In this document: positions 5,222 through 11,505 of the stretch, in pieces
Position numbering within the stretch: position 1 is the stretch's first letter
How the letters are laid out: each line of letters begins with the position of its first letter
Assembly (NCBI GenBank): GCA_016207465.1
Contig: JACQPP010000029.1
Span: forward strand, 1-15,854
Length of the DNA stretch: 15,854 nt
From: Methanobacteriota archaeon
Lineage (GTDB): Archaea; Halobacteriota; Syntropharchaeia; JACQPP01
Reading direction: 5' to 3'
Translations under genes and position numbers: made by a program
Notes under the pieces: generated by a model
What the model saw: the letters and a program-made list of their open reading frames with translations, nothing else
Told to the model about the DNA's origin: nothing
Database searches by the model: none

Positions 5222-6649
5222 ATGGTGGTGAAGAATCCCCCTCGTCTGGTCCTCGGTCTCCTCTTGGTCGCGGTCATCGTGGTGTCGGGGTGCACCCAGA
5301 CCCCCACCCCCGGGGGAGCGGCGACTCCCCTGGCTCTCTCTTCCCCTTCTCCGGTGGGGAAGATGGTCATCGCCATCCAGCCCACGGAGACCGCCGCGGA
5401 GGTGGCCCCCCGGGCGAGGCAGATGGAGGAGTTCCTGGAGAAGCGCATGGGGGGCGACGTGGAGATTCTGGTGCCCACCACCTACGCGGCGGTCATCGAG
5501 GCCCTCCGGTTCGGCCAGGCCCACGCGGGGCTGATGAGCGCGTGGCCCGCCGCCCTCGCCAGCCAGAAGGCGGGGGCCGAAATCGTCCTGGCGGAGGTGC
5601 GGGAGGTGGTCATCGGGGAGCAGAAGCAGGAGAAACCCTACTATTTCTCCTACTGGGTGGTCCCCCGGGGGTCTCCGGCGCAGAGCCTCGCGGAGCTGCG
5701 GGGGAAGCGGGCCTGCTTCGCCAGCCCCCTCTCCACCTCCGGCTTCGTCATGCCCGTGGCGCGCCTGGTGGAACTCGGGCTGGTCCCCCGGCCTCCCCAG
5801 GGGAAGGAGGCGGACCCGAAGGCATTCTTCGGGGAGACAATCTTCGGCGGGGGCTACGCCCAGTGCTGGTCGGCCCTGAAGGGGGGCCAAGTGGATGTGT
5901 CCATCATCGCCGGGGACGTCTCCGAGAAACTCTATCGCGAGGTCCTCGACGGGACCCGGGTGCTGGAGCAGCAGGGCCCCATCCCCAGCCACGCGGTGGT
6001 CTTCGGGAAGGGCCTCCCCGAGCCCCAAAAATCCCGGCTGCGGCAGGCCCTCCTCGACCTGGGGGCCTCCGAGAACCGGGACCTCATGCGGAAGCTCCTG
6101 TCGGGCATCTTCGTCCGCTTCGAGAACACCACCACCCCGGAGCACATCGCCCCCCTGAGCCGGGCCCTGGAACTCACGGGCCAGGAGTTCCTCGAGAAGG
6201 TGCCGGGCCGCATCCAGGAGGTGGTCACCATCCACCTGGGGGACGACTACATCGCGGCCCGGGACGGCACGCGGGGAGGACCCTTCCGGGTGGTCGCCAA
6301 CAGGACTGTGGGCTTCCACATCGTGAACACCGGGACCAAGCTCCACGAGGTGGCCTTCGGGCGCGGGGCGAAATACGCGGAGCAGACCGTAGAAGGCAAG
6401 AAGAAGACCGTCCCCGACGGCTACAACCTCTCCCTCTTCGAAGACCTGCCCGCGGACGTCTTCATCTACAAGCCCGAGAAGATTGAGGTGGCCACCGGGG
6501 GCCGGCTGGAGGAGATGGAGGTCGGGCCCGGAGGCGACCTGTGGGTGCGCGCCGTGTTCCCCCCGGAGGCGAAGGGGGAGTGGGAAATCGGGTGCTTCGT
6601 CCCCGGCCACTACGAGGAGGGGATGAGGGCCCGCCTCATCGTGGAGTAG
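5222..6649 (+). CDS. PhnD-like ABC transporter binding lipoprotein with C-terminal cupredoxin domain
   Basis: This 475-residue lipoprotein has a hydrophobic signal ending in a lipobox VVSGC (Cys24), so it should be anchored outside the membrane. Residues about 40-330 form a PhnD/phosphonate-type periplasmic binding domain: TTYAAVIEALRFGQAHAGLMS and the oxyanion-loop motif STSGF (171-175) match the family. From about 355 to the end lies a second domain with cupredoxin features: NRTVGFHIVNTGTKLHEVAFG, then C458-x4-H463-x4-M468 in CFVPGHYEEGM. His375, Cys458, His463 and Met468 form a complete type-1 copper ligand set. PhnD proteins normally end near 320-340 residues, so this is a fusion. phnC- and phnE-like genes follow at once. 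The ligand could be a phosphonate or related oxyanion, or a metal complex, and the sequence does not decide. The start is fixed by the signal peptide. Confidence 0.88.
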   Translation: MVVKNPPRLVLGLLLVAVIVVSGCTQTPTPGGAATPLALSSPSPVGKMVIAIQPTETAAEVAPRARQMEEFLEKRMGGDVEILVPTTYAAVIEALRFGQAHAGLMSAWPAALASQKAGAEIVLAEVREVVIGEQKQEKPYYFSYWVVPRGSPAQSLAELRGKRACFASPLSTSGFVMPVARLVELGLVPRPPQGKEADPKAFFGETIFGGGYAQCWSALKGGQVDVSIIAGDVSEKLYREVLDGTRVLEQQGPIPSHAVVFGKGLPEPQKSRLRQALLDLGASENRDLMRKLLSGIFVRFENTTTPEHIAPLSRALELTGQEFLEKVPGRIQEVVTIHLGDDYIAARDGTRGGPFRVVANRTVGFHIVNTGTKLHEVAFGRGAKYAEQTVEGKKKTVPDGYNLSLFEDLPADVFIYKPEKIEVATGGRLEEMEVGPGGDLWVRAVFPPEAKGEWEIGCFVPGHYEEGMRARLIVE

Positions 6650-6655
6650 ATTGCC

Positions 6656-7462
6656 ATGGCCTCCGAATCCATCACTCCCGTCGCTTCTCCCGCCTCCTGC
6701 CCCACCCCCCTGGGTCCCCCGGTGGCGGTGCGGCTGGAGGATGCCTGGGTCTCTTACGACGGCACCCCGGTGGTCCAGGGGGTCTCCCTGCGGGCCCCCC
6801 GGGGGACGAGCCTGGTGATTCTCGGCCCCAGCGGGGCGGGAAAGACCACCCTCCTGAAGACGATGAACGGCATCCTCCGCCCCACCCGGGGCCGGGTGGA
6901 GGTCCTCGGGGTGGACCTCTCCTCCTCCCGGGACCTGCGCGGGCTCCGGTCCCGCATCGGATACATCCCCCAGGACCTCGGCCTGGTGGACAGCCTCACA
7001 TCCCTCGAGAACGCCCTCATGGGCCACCTCCCCCGCATGGGGGTTGTCCCCAGTCTTCTCCGCAGGTTCGCCCCCGTGGAGGTGGCGGCAGCCGAGGATG
7101 CCCTCCATCGGGTGGGTCTCGGGGAGCGCGTCCACCGCCGCGTCCACCAGCTCAGCGGGGGAGAGCGCCAGCGGGTGGCCATCGCCCGGGCCCTCGTCCA
7201 GAGGCCCGAGTTGCTCCTGGCCGACGAGTTCGTCTCCGACCTGGACTACGTCCAGGCCCGCGAGGTGATGGACCTGGTCACCCGGCTCCGGAGGGAGATG
7301 CAGATGACCCTGGTCACCATCCAGCACGAGGTGGATATCGCCCGGGACTATGGGGACCTGGTGGTCGTCATCAAGGGGGGACGGAAGGTGGCCGAGGTCT
7401 ATCCCCGGGACCTCGACCCCGGCGTCGTCACCCGCCTCTTCGGCAACGGGAACGGCCGCTGA
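6656..7462 (+). CDS. ABC transporter ATP-binding protein, PhnC-like
   Basis: This 268-residue cytoplasmic ATPase powers the transporter. Walker A is GPSGAGKTT (57-65), the Q-loop is in IGYIPQDLGLVDSLTSLENALMG, the signature is LSGGE (166-170) followed by RQRVAIARAL, Walker B ends in D190-E191, and the switch His is in TIQHEVDIARDYGDLVVVIKGG. The Q-loop region and the SLLRRF segment after it resemble PhnC of phosphonate transporters. One oddity is that the Pro of the usual DEPxxxLD is Phe (DEFVSDLD). The first 20 or so residues (MASESITPVASPAS) are low complexity. The ATG is 6 bases after the phnD-like stop, so the genes form an operon. Confidence 0.92.
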   Translation: MASESITPVASPASCPTPLGPPVAVRLEDAWVSYDGTPVVQGVSLRAPRGTSLVILGPSGAGKTTLLKTMNGILRPTRGRVEVLGVDLSSSRDLRGLRSRIGYIPQDLGLVDSLTSLENALMGHLPRMGVVPSLLRRFAPVEVAAAEDALHRVGLGERVHRRVHQLSGGERQRVAIARALVQRPELLLADEFVSDLDYVQAREVMDLVTRLRREMQMTLVTIQHEVDIARDYGDLVVVIKGGRKVAEVYPRDLDPGVVTRLFGNGNGR

Positions 7463-7469
7463 GCCGGGG

Positions 7470-7477
7470 GATATAAG
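7470..7477 (+). promoter_or_regulatory. Possible internal TATA box before the phnE-like gene
   Basis: GATATAAG lies in the 40-base gap between the ATPase and permease genes, about 30 bases upstream of the permease ATG. A GGGTGA Shine-Dalgarno-like sequence (7495-7500) is also present, so the gene can be translated from the operon mRNA. The internal promoter is only a suggestion. Confidence 0.3.
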
Positions 7478-7502
7478 CCCCTCCCGGCGAAACAGGGTGA
7501 AG

Positions 7503-8339
7503 ATGGCCGCCCCCGCCGCCGCAGCCGCCGTCAATGGCGAGCCCGCGCCGGGGCTCGGCCGGGGGCTCCGGAACAACCTCCTCCTCTCTCTCCTCCTGGT
7601 CCTCCTCCTGGTTTCGGCGTGGAACACCGGCAGCGACCCCCTCCGCCTCGCCCGGGGCCTCCCCAACCTCTGGGTCCTCGCCGGGGAGATGCTCCCCCCG
7701 GACCCCGCCCTCCTCGGCACCGCCCTCGCCGCGATGGCCGAGACCCTCCAGATTGCCCTCCTGGGCACCTTCCTGGGGCTCCTCCTCTCCCTCCCACTGG
7801 CGCTGCTGGCCTCCCGCAACCTCTACCCCCGCTGGGTGGTGGTCCCCGTGCGGGGCCTCCTGGCCCTGGTGCGCACCGTCCCCTCGCTGCTCTGGGCCGT
7901 CTTCTTCGTGATTGTCGTCGGCCTCGGGCCCTTCCCCGGGGTCCTCGCCACCGCCCTCTACAGCCTCGGCTACCTGGGCAAGCTCCATTACGAGGCCATC
8001 GAGGCCATGGAGCCCTCGGCCCACGAGGCCCTCGCCGCCATGGGGGCCACCCGCCTCCAGGTCATCCGCTACGTGGTTCTCCCCCAGGTGGCTCCCCACC
8101 TCGTCAGCCAGGCCCTCTTCATGTTCGAGTACAACGTCCGGGCCTCGGCCATCCTGGGATTCGTGGGGGCCGGGGGCATCGGGTTCTACATCATGGGCTA
8201 CCTCGGGCAACTCCAGTACAACCGGGTCCTCACCTTCCTCCTCGTCGTCCTCGCCGCCGTGCTCCTCATCGACTGGGCGAGCCTCCGCATCCGCGACCGC
8301 TTCACCCTGGCCTCCACGGGGAGCCGCCAGCGCAGGTGA
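7503..8339 (+). CDS. ABC transporter permease, PhnE-like
   Basis: This 278-residue integral membrane permease pairs with the preceding binding protein and ATPase. About six hydrophobic segments are visible (near 24-40, 77-104, 112-130, 131-158, 196-230 and 243-258). The cytoplasmic coupling motif EALAAMGATRLQVIRYVVLP (175-194) is the EAA loop that docks on the ATPase, and RASAILGFVGAGGIGFYI follows as in PhnE. The ATG at 7503 is supported by GGGTGA two bases upstream and by the hydrophilic N-terminus before the first helix. An upstream in-frame extension would overlap the ATPase gene and was rejected. The stop is 12 bases from the convergent regulator stop. Confidence 0.92.
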   Translation: MAAPAAAAAVNGEPAPGLGRGLRNNLLLSLLLVLLLVSAWNTGSDPLRLARGLPNLWVLAGEMLPPDPALLGTALAAMAETLQIALLGTFLGLLLSLPLALLASRNLYPRWVVVPVRGLLALVRTVPSLLWAVFFVIVVGLGPFPGVLATALYSLGYLGKLHYEAIEAMEPSAHEALAAMGATRLQVIRYVVLPQVAPHLVSQALFMFEYNVRASAILGFVGAGGIGFYIMGYLGQLQYNRVLTFLLVVLAAVLLIDWASLRIRDRFTLASTGSRQRR

Positions 8340-8351
8340 GCCCGGAGCCTC

Positions 8352-8813
8352 CTACGTCGCCCCGCCCTTCCCGGCCCGCCCGCAGCACTCCCCCGGCTCG
8401 ATGGGGTGGCCGTCGGGGCAGGCGTCGGGGTGCCCCAGGAAGGTGCAGAGGCGCTCCAGCACCTCGTCGCTCACCCCGTGCTCCATCCGGCAGACCTCGT
8501 CGTGGGCCCGGTCCGGGTCGAGCCCCAGGGTGTCCACCAGGAATTTCTCCAGGACCCCCTGGCGGCGCTTGATTTTGTCCGCCAGCCTCCGCCCCTCCAG
8601 GGTGAAGGTGACCCCGTAGTAGGGCTTGTAGACCACCAGCCCCTCCCGGGCCAGTTTCTGCATCATCTCCGTGACGCTCGGCGGGGAGACCTTGAGCTCT
8701 GCGGCGATGTCGTTGGTCTTGGCGGGCGCATTGTGTTTCTTCACCAGGTAGAGGATGGTCTCCAGGTACTCCTCCCTCTGGGTGACCTTCGGGGTGGGAT
8801 TCAACTGGTGCAT
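8352..8813 (-). CDS. DtxR-family metal-dependent transcriptional regulator
   Basis: This 153-residue protein has an N-terminal winged helix (EEYLETILYLVKKHNAPAKTNDIAAELKVSPPSVTEMMQKLAREGLV) and the DtxR dimerisation and metal-binding domain (74-130). There is no C-terminal SH3/FeoA domain. Metal-site residues match DtxR: H104, C108, E111 and H112 in HDEVCRMEH, and E89. Two positions differ: Q85 stands where DtxR has His79, and E15 where it has Met10. A Cys-rich tail (C132, C143, C144) follows. The family represses metal uptake genes when loaded with Fe(II) or Mn(II). Its position at the end of the transporter locus suggests it controls that operon. The ATG at 8813 was preferred over an in-frame GTG at 8864, because the extra 17 residues look non-native. 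Confidence 0.93.
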   Translation of the reverse strand: MHQLNPTPKVTQREEYLETILYLVKKHNAPAKTNDIAAELKVSPPSVTEMMQKLAREGLVVYKPYYGVTFTLEGRRLADKIKRRQGVLEKFLVDTLGLDPDRAHDEVCRMEHGVSDEVLERLCTFLGHPDACPDGHPIEPGECCGRAGKGGAT

Positions 8814-8840
8814 CTTCGTCCACCCTCTCTCCTGCTCTTC

Positions 8841-8870
8841 CACCCTAAAGAGTTTTGGCCGCACCTAAAT
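8841..8870. promoter_or_regulatory. Candidate operator upstream of the dtxR-like gene
   Basis: Two direct half-site-like blocks, CACCCTAAA (8841-8849) and CACCTAAAT (8862-8870), are spaced 21 bases apart, about two helical turns. The second is identical to 5210-5218 in the transporter promoter. They lie 28-57 bases upstream of the regulator ATG, where autoregulation would act. The second block overlaps the stop codon of the PAP2 gene. Confidence 0.35.
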
Positions 8871-9416
8871 GATTCTCTGGACGGCCAGCGGGACCAGGGC
8901 CCCCAGGATTCCCCCGGCGGCCACCTGCATGGGGGTGTGGGCTCGCAGGACCAGGCGGCACCAGGCCACCGGCGGGACCACCAGCAGAGTCCACGCCAGC
9001 AGGGGGTCGGCCACCAGGAGAGAGAACGCGGCCCCCGTGGCCGAGGCCATGTGGGCGCTGATTTTCCACCGGGGCCGGATGGCCGCCACCAGAGCCAGGA
9101 GGAGCCCGATGGAGACCGCCCCGAAGAGGAGCAGCCGCCCCACCGGGACCACCCGCGTGACCCCCGCGAAGAGCAGCAGGGTCAGCCCGCCAGCCACCAG
9201 GTAGAGGCGGTTCTCGTCCTTCCACCGCGTCCCCAGGAGAAGACGCAGACCCAAGAAGACCCCGACCAGCAGGAGGAAGACCCCCAGGTCGGCGGGGAAG
9301 GTGGGGCCCCCGGCGGAGCGCAGGAGGACCCCCAGCCCCGTGAGGGACAGGAGGGGCACCGGGGCCAGGACGGCCTCAAGAAACCGGGCGACCCGGACCC
9401 CCTGGGCGTCGCTCAT
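8865..9416 (-). CDS. PAP2-family membrane phosphatase-like protein
   Basis: This 183-residue integral membrane protein has about five or six hydrophobic helices. The motif KISAHMASATG (118-128) corresponds to the PSGH-type motif of PAP2 phosphatases, and RLVLRAHTPMQVAAGG (154-169) corresponds to SRxxxxxHxxxD, with the catalytic His160 kept and the final Asp replaced by Gln164. Members hydrolyse lipid phosphates or polyprenyl pyrophosphates at the membrane, and the substrate here is unknown. The first PAP2 motif (KxxxxxxRP) is not clear. The ATG at 9416 is preceded by a GGAG sequence and overlaps a possible small ORF by 41 bases. The regulator gene follows 51 bases downstream on the same strand. 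Confidence 0.75.
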   Translation of the reverse strand: MSDAQGVRVARFLEAVLAPVPLLSLTGLGVLLRSAGGPTFPADLGVFLLLVGVFLGLRLLLGTRWKDENRLYLVAGGLTLLLFAGVTRVVPVGRLLLFGAVSIGLLLALVAAIRPRWKISAHMASATGAAFSLLVADPLLAWTLLVVPPVAWCRLVLRAHTPMQVAAGGILGALVPLAVQRII

Positions 9417-9510
9417 GGGGGGTCTCCTGGAGGAGTTTCACGGCCAGGACCTGCTGGATGGCCTCCGTGACCCCCCGCGGCCGGGGACTCCGGATTACAA
9501 TCTCGGGCAT
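9376..9510 (-). CDS. Possible small ORF, 44 residues
   Basis: This short frame encodes MPEIVIRSPRPRGVTEAIQQ and onward, 44 residues ending in a Pro/Gly/Arg-rich tail. Its support is a perfect GGAGG four bases before the ATG at 9510 (a second ATG lies at 9513) and a start region with normal residue composition. The 3' part overlaps the first 41 bases of the PAP2 gene, so it could act as a leader that couples translation to that gene. I recognise no family, and a chance frame is quite possible in such GC-rich DNA. Confidence 0.35.
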   Translation of the reverse strand: MPEIVIRSPRPRGVTEAIQQVLAVKLLQETPHERRPGGPGRPVS

Positions 9511-9593
9511 CATGCCTCCAGGGGACTCCAGGGCCCCGGGGACCATCCGCCTGTGCCGAGAGCGGGGTGAAACTGTTTTTCTCTCCCACGATG

Positions 9594-9887
9594 TTATTCG
9601 AAGATGGAGCCGAATCCGGCGGCGGCGGCCTCGGATTCCCCCTTGAGTTTGGAGAGGACCAGATCCCGCTCCTTGGGCTCCGCGGCGGGACACCCCTGGG
9701 CAATCTCCCGCGCCCGGGCCACGGCCCCGTCGAGTCCCTGGACGATGCAGAGATAGTCGTCCCCGGCGAACTCCAGGGTTTTGGCCTCCCGGAAGTTCAC
9801 GCTGGCCCGGGAGACGGTGTCGTCCTTCAGCAGGAGGTCGCGCACCTTGCGATACTTGTCCTTGGGGACGCGGAGCACCAGGTCCAT
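9594..9887 (-). CDS. Hypothetical protein, 97 residues
   Basis: I do not recognise this small soluble protein. It has an alternating strand-helix pattern (MDLVLRVPKDKYRKVRDLLL, then FREAKTLEFAGDDYLCIVQG, then a helix GAVARAREIA), which suggests a compact alpha/beta fold. A charged linker and a hydrophobic-aromatic end GFGSIFE follow. The ATG at 9887 lies two bases after the stop codon of the upstream membrane protein gene, so the two are coupled. A GTG six bases upstream is an alternative start. The last residues look like a short docking tail, but no function can be assigned. Confidence 0.75.
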   Translation of the reverse strand: MDLVLRVPKDKYRKVRDLLLKDDTVSRASVNFREAKTLEFAGDDYLCIVQGLDGAVARAREIAQGCPAAEPKERDLVLSKLKGESEAAAAGFGSIFE

Positions 9888-9889
9888 GG

Positions 9890-10441
9890 TCACCCGAGGG
9901 CTCGGGGGTTGGTGGAGGCAATCCACCCGGCCACGATGACGACCATCATCACCACCATGCAGAAGATGGCGAAGACCCCCACCCGGTTCTTCTTGATGCG
10001 CACCCATCCGACGGCGTTGATCATGCCGATGATGACGGCCAGCACCAGCCCCACGAGGATGATGATGAACCCCGCGGTGATGGGGGGGAGCGCGGGGGTG
10101 GCGAAGAGGGCCGCGTAGATGATGCCCCCCACGCTCATCATGAGCCCCGTGAAGTGGACCAGGTAGCGGTCGTACCAGAAGGTGTCGAAGATGGTGAGGC
10201 CGTTCACGATGAGCCCCATCCCCGCGACGATGATGCCGAAGAAGGAGAAGGAGTCCAGCACCTTGCTCTTCACCAGGCCGTCCACGATGAACCCGGCGCC
10301 CAGGAGGACCAGGAGGACCGCCACCAGGGTGAAGACAAAGGTGAAGAGCACCCGGCTCCCCGCCTCCTCCGGGGCCTCCTTGTAGGTCTCCACCCCCAGG
10401 TCGTCCAGGGGGTTGTGGTGGTGCGGGCGGCGCTCGTCCAT
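9890..10441 (-). CDS. Five-helix membrane protein of unknown function
   Basis: This 183-residue protein has a hydrophilic His- and acidic-rich N-terminus (1-30) and five predicted transmembrane segments near 31-56, 66-86, 95-114, 121-144 and 153-175. I recognise no family motif. Helix 2 to helix 3 contains FWYDRYLVHFTG, and the loop between helices 4 and 5 is basic (WVRIKKNR), which would place that loop in the cytoplasm. The ATG at 10441 is about 27 bases downstream of an AT-rich TATA-like box, which fits a leaderless transcript. It forms a two-gene unit with the 97-residue protein and is divergent from a lipoprotein gene. Confidence 0.85.
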   Translation of the reverse strand: MDERRPHHHNPLDDLGVETYKEAPEEAGSRVLFTFVFTLVAVLLVLLGAGFIVDGLVKSKVLDSFSFFGIIVAGMGLIVNGLTIFDTFWYDRYLVHFTGLMMSVGGIIYAALFATPALPPITAGFIIILVGLVLAVIIGMINAVGWVRIKKNRVGVFAIFCMVVMMVVIVAGWIASTNPRALG

Positions 10442-10464
10442 CAGGAGGAGAGGCGGGCCCCATC

Positions 10465-10473
10465 GTTAAAAAC
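10465..10473 (-). promoter_or_regulatory. TATA-like box for the five-helix membrane protein
   Basis: On the - strand this reads GTTTTTAAC, centred about 28 bases upstream of the ATG. The predicted transcription start falls at or next to the ATG. The rest of the divergent region (to 10553) shows only an AAAAGATATC stretch at 10511-10520, which could serve the + strand gene. Confidence 0.5.
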
Positions 10474-10553
10474 TTTTGTGTGCTGTCCGTGCTTTTCCAC
10501 AAACGCCGGGAAAAGATATCACCCGGCAGAGCGGATGGTTCCACCGGGCTTCC

Positions 10554-11501
10554 ATGATTCCCCGGGTCGCCATTCTGGTGGTCGTCTCCCTGGTGCTCTC
10601 CGGCTGCACCCACACGGGGGCCCCCGACCTCGCGGACAAGCTGAGGGACCAGCGGGTCCAATTGCAGGGTCTCCTCCGGGATGTGAACGCGAGCATCGGC
10701 AAGGGCAACAACTCCACCCTCCTCCTCGCCTCGGTGCTGGACCGCGGGGGCAACCTCACCGACAACCTGGCCGACCTCATCCGCCCCAACATCACCCCGG
10801 GCCTCCGCCAGGGGACCCTGGCCCTGCTGGAGACCACCACCAGTGCCACAGCAGGGGTCCTGGAGCGGGCCATCGCCGAGGCCCGCCGGGAGAACCGCAC
10901 ATCCCCCGCCGCTCCCCGGGAACTCTCCCTCCTCCGGGAGGGCCGCGGCGCCATGCGGGAGGCCAACCGGAGCCAGGACTGGGAGCGCCTCCACCGGGAG
11001 GCCGCCGCCCTGGGCAACCTCACCTGGCCCCTGGCCCTCCGCACCGGCGACTACACCCTGGTGGACCTCTACCGCGCCGCCCTCCTCCACCGGGCCGCCG
11101 CCAAGGTGGCCCTCCGCGGGGACCCCCTCCACCGGAGCCTCCTCCCCCAGGCAATCCCCAGCCGGGTCGTCCTCCTCGACCTGACTCCCGGAGGCACAGT
11201 GGCTGTCGAGGAATACACCAGCACCCTCACCCGCGCCCCCCCGCTGGTCTCCCAGGGCACCGGCTACTCCACCACCCTCCTCCTCCAGGTGGAGCGCCTC
11301 GGCTCCCCCCTCTTCTCCGGCCCCGTCCCCTGGAACACCCAGAACCCCGAGGGACCCCCCACCACGCTCCCCCTGGTGTTCGACGGCAACCGCCTCACCG
11401 TGGGCTTCCTCGGCCTCAAACTGGGGCCCGAGAGCGGGGGAGGGGCCCGCCTCATCCAGGGAATCCGGCTCTCCTCCAAGGTCAACAACCTGCTCGGCTG
11501 A
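10554..11501 (+). CDS. Secreted lipoprotein of unknown function
   Basis: This 315-residue protein starts with a short signal peptide, MIPRVAILVVVSLVLSGC, whose lipobox Cys18 would anchor it outside the membrane. The mature N-terminal half (about 25-170) is mostly helical and charged. The C-terminal half (about 205-315) is richer in beta-type sequence, with VVLLDLTPGGTVAVEEYT and TTLPLVFDGNRLTVGFLG. About eight N-glycosylation sequons (for example NAS, NST, NLT, NRT, NRS) fit a surface location. No catalytic motif or known domain was recognised. The ATG at 10554 was chosen because it begins the signal peptide. An upstream in-frame extension of 26 residues lacks this logic. It converges on the thiolation gene with a 4-base gap. 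Confidence 0.85.
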   Translation: MIPRVAILVVVSLVLSGCTHTGAPDLADKLRDQRVQLQGLLRDVNASIGKGNNSTLLLASVLDRGGNLTDNLADLIRPNITPGLRQGTLALLETTTSATAGVLERAIAEARRENRTSPAAPRELSLLREGRGAMREANRSQDWERLHREAAALGNLTWPLALRTGDYTLVDLYRAALLHRAAAKVALRGDPLHRSLLPQAIPSRVVLLDLTPGGTVAVEEYTSTLTRAPPLVSQGTGYSTTLLLQVERLGSPLFSGPVPWNTQNPEGPPTTLPLVFDGNRLTVGFLGLKLGPESGGGARLIQGIRLSSKVNNLLG

Positions 11502-11505
11502 TGGC

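Noticed and set aside
5213..7819. An 868-codon open frame on the - strand across the transporter genes
   Set aside because: It is antisense to three clear genes, rich in Gly, Pro, His and Asp in a repetitive way, and arises from the high GC third positions of the + strand genes.
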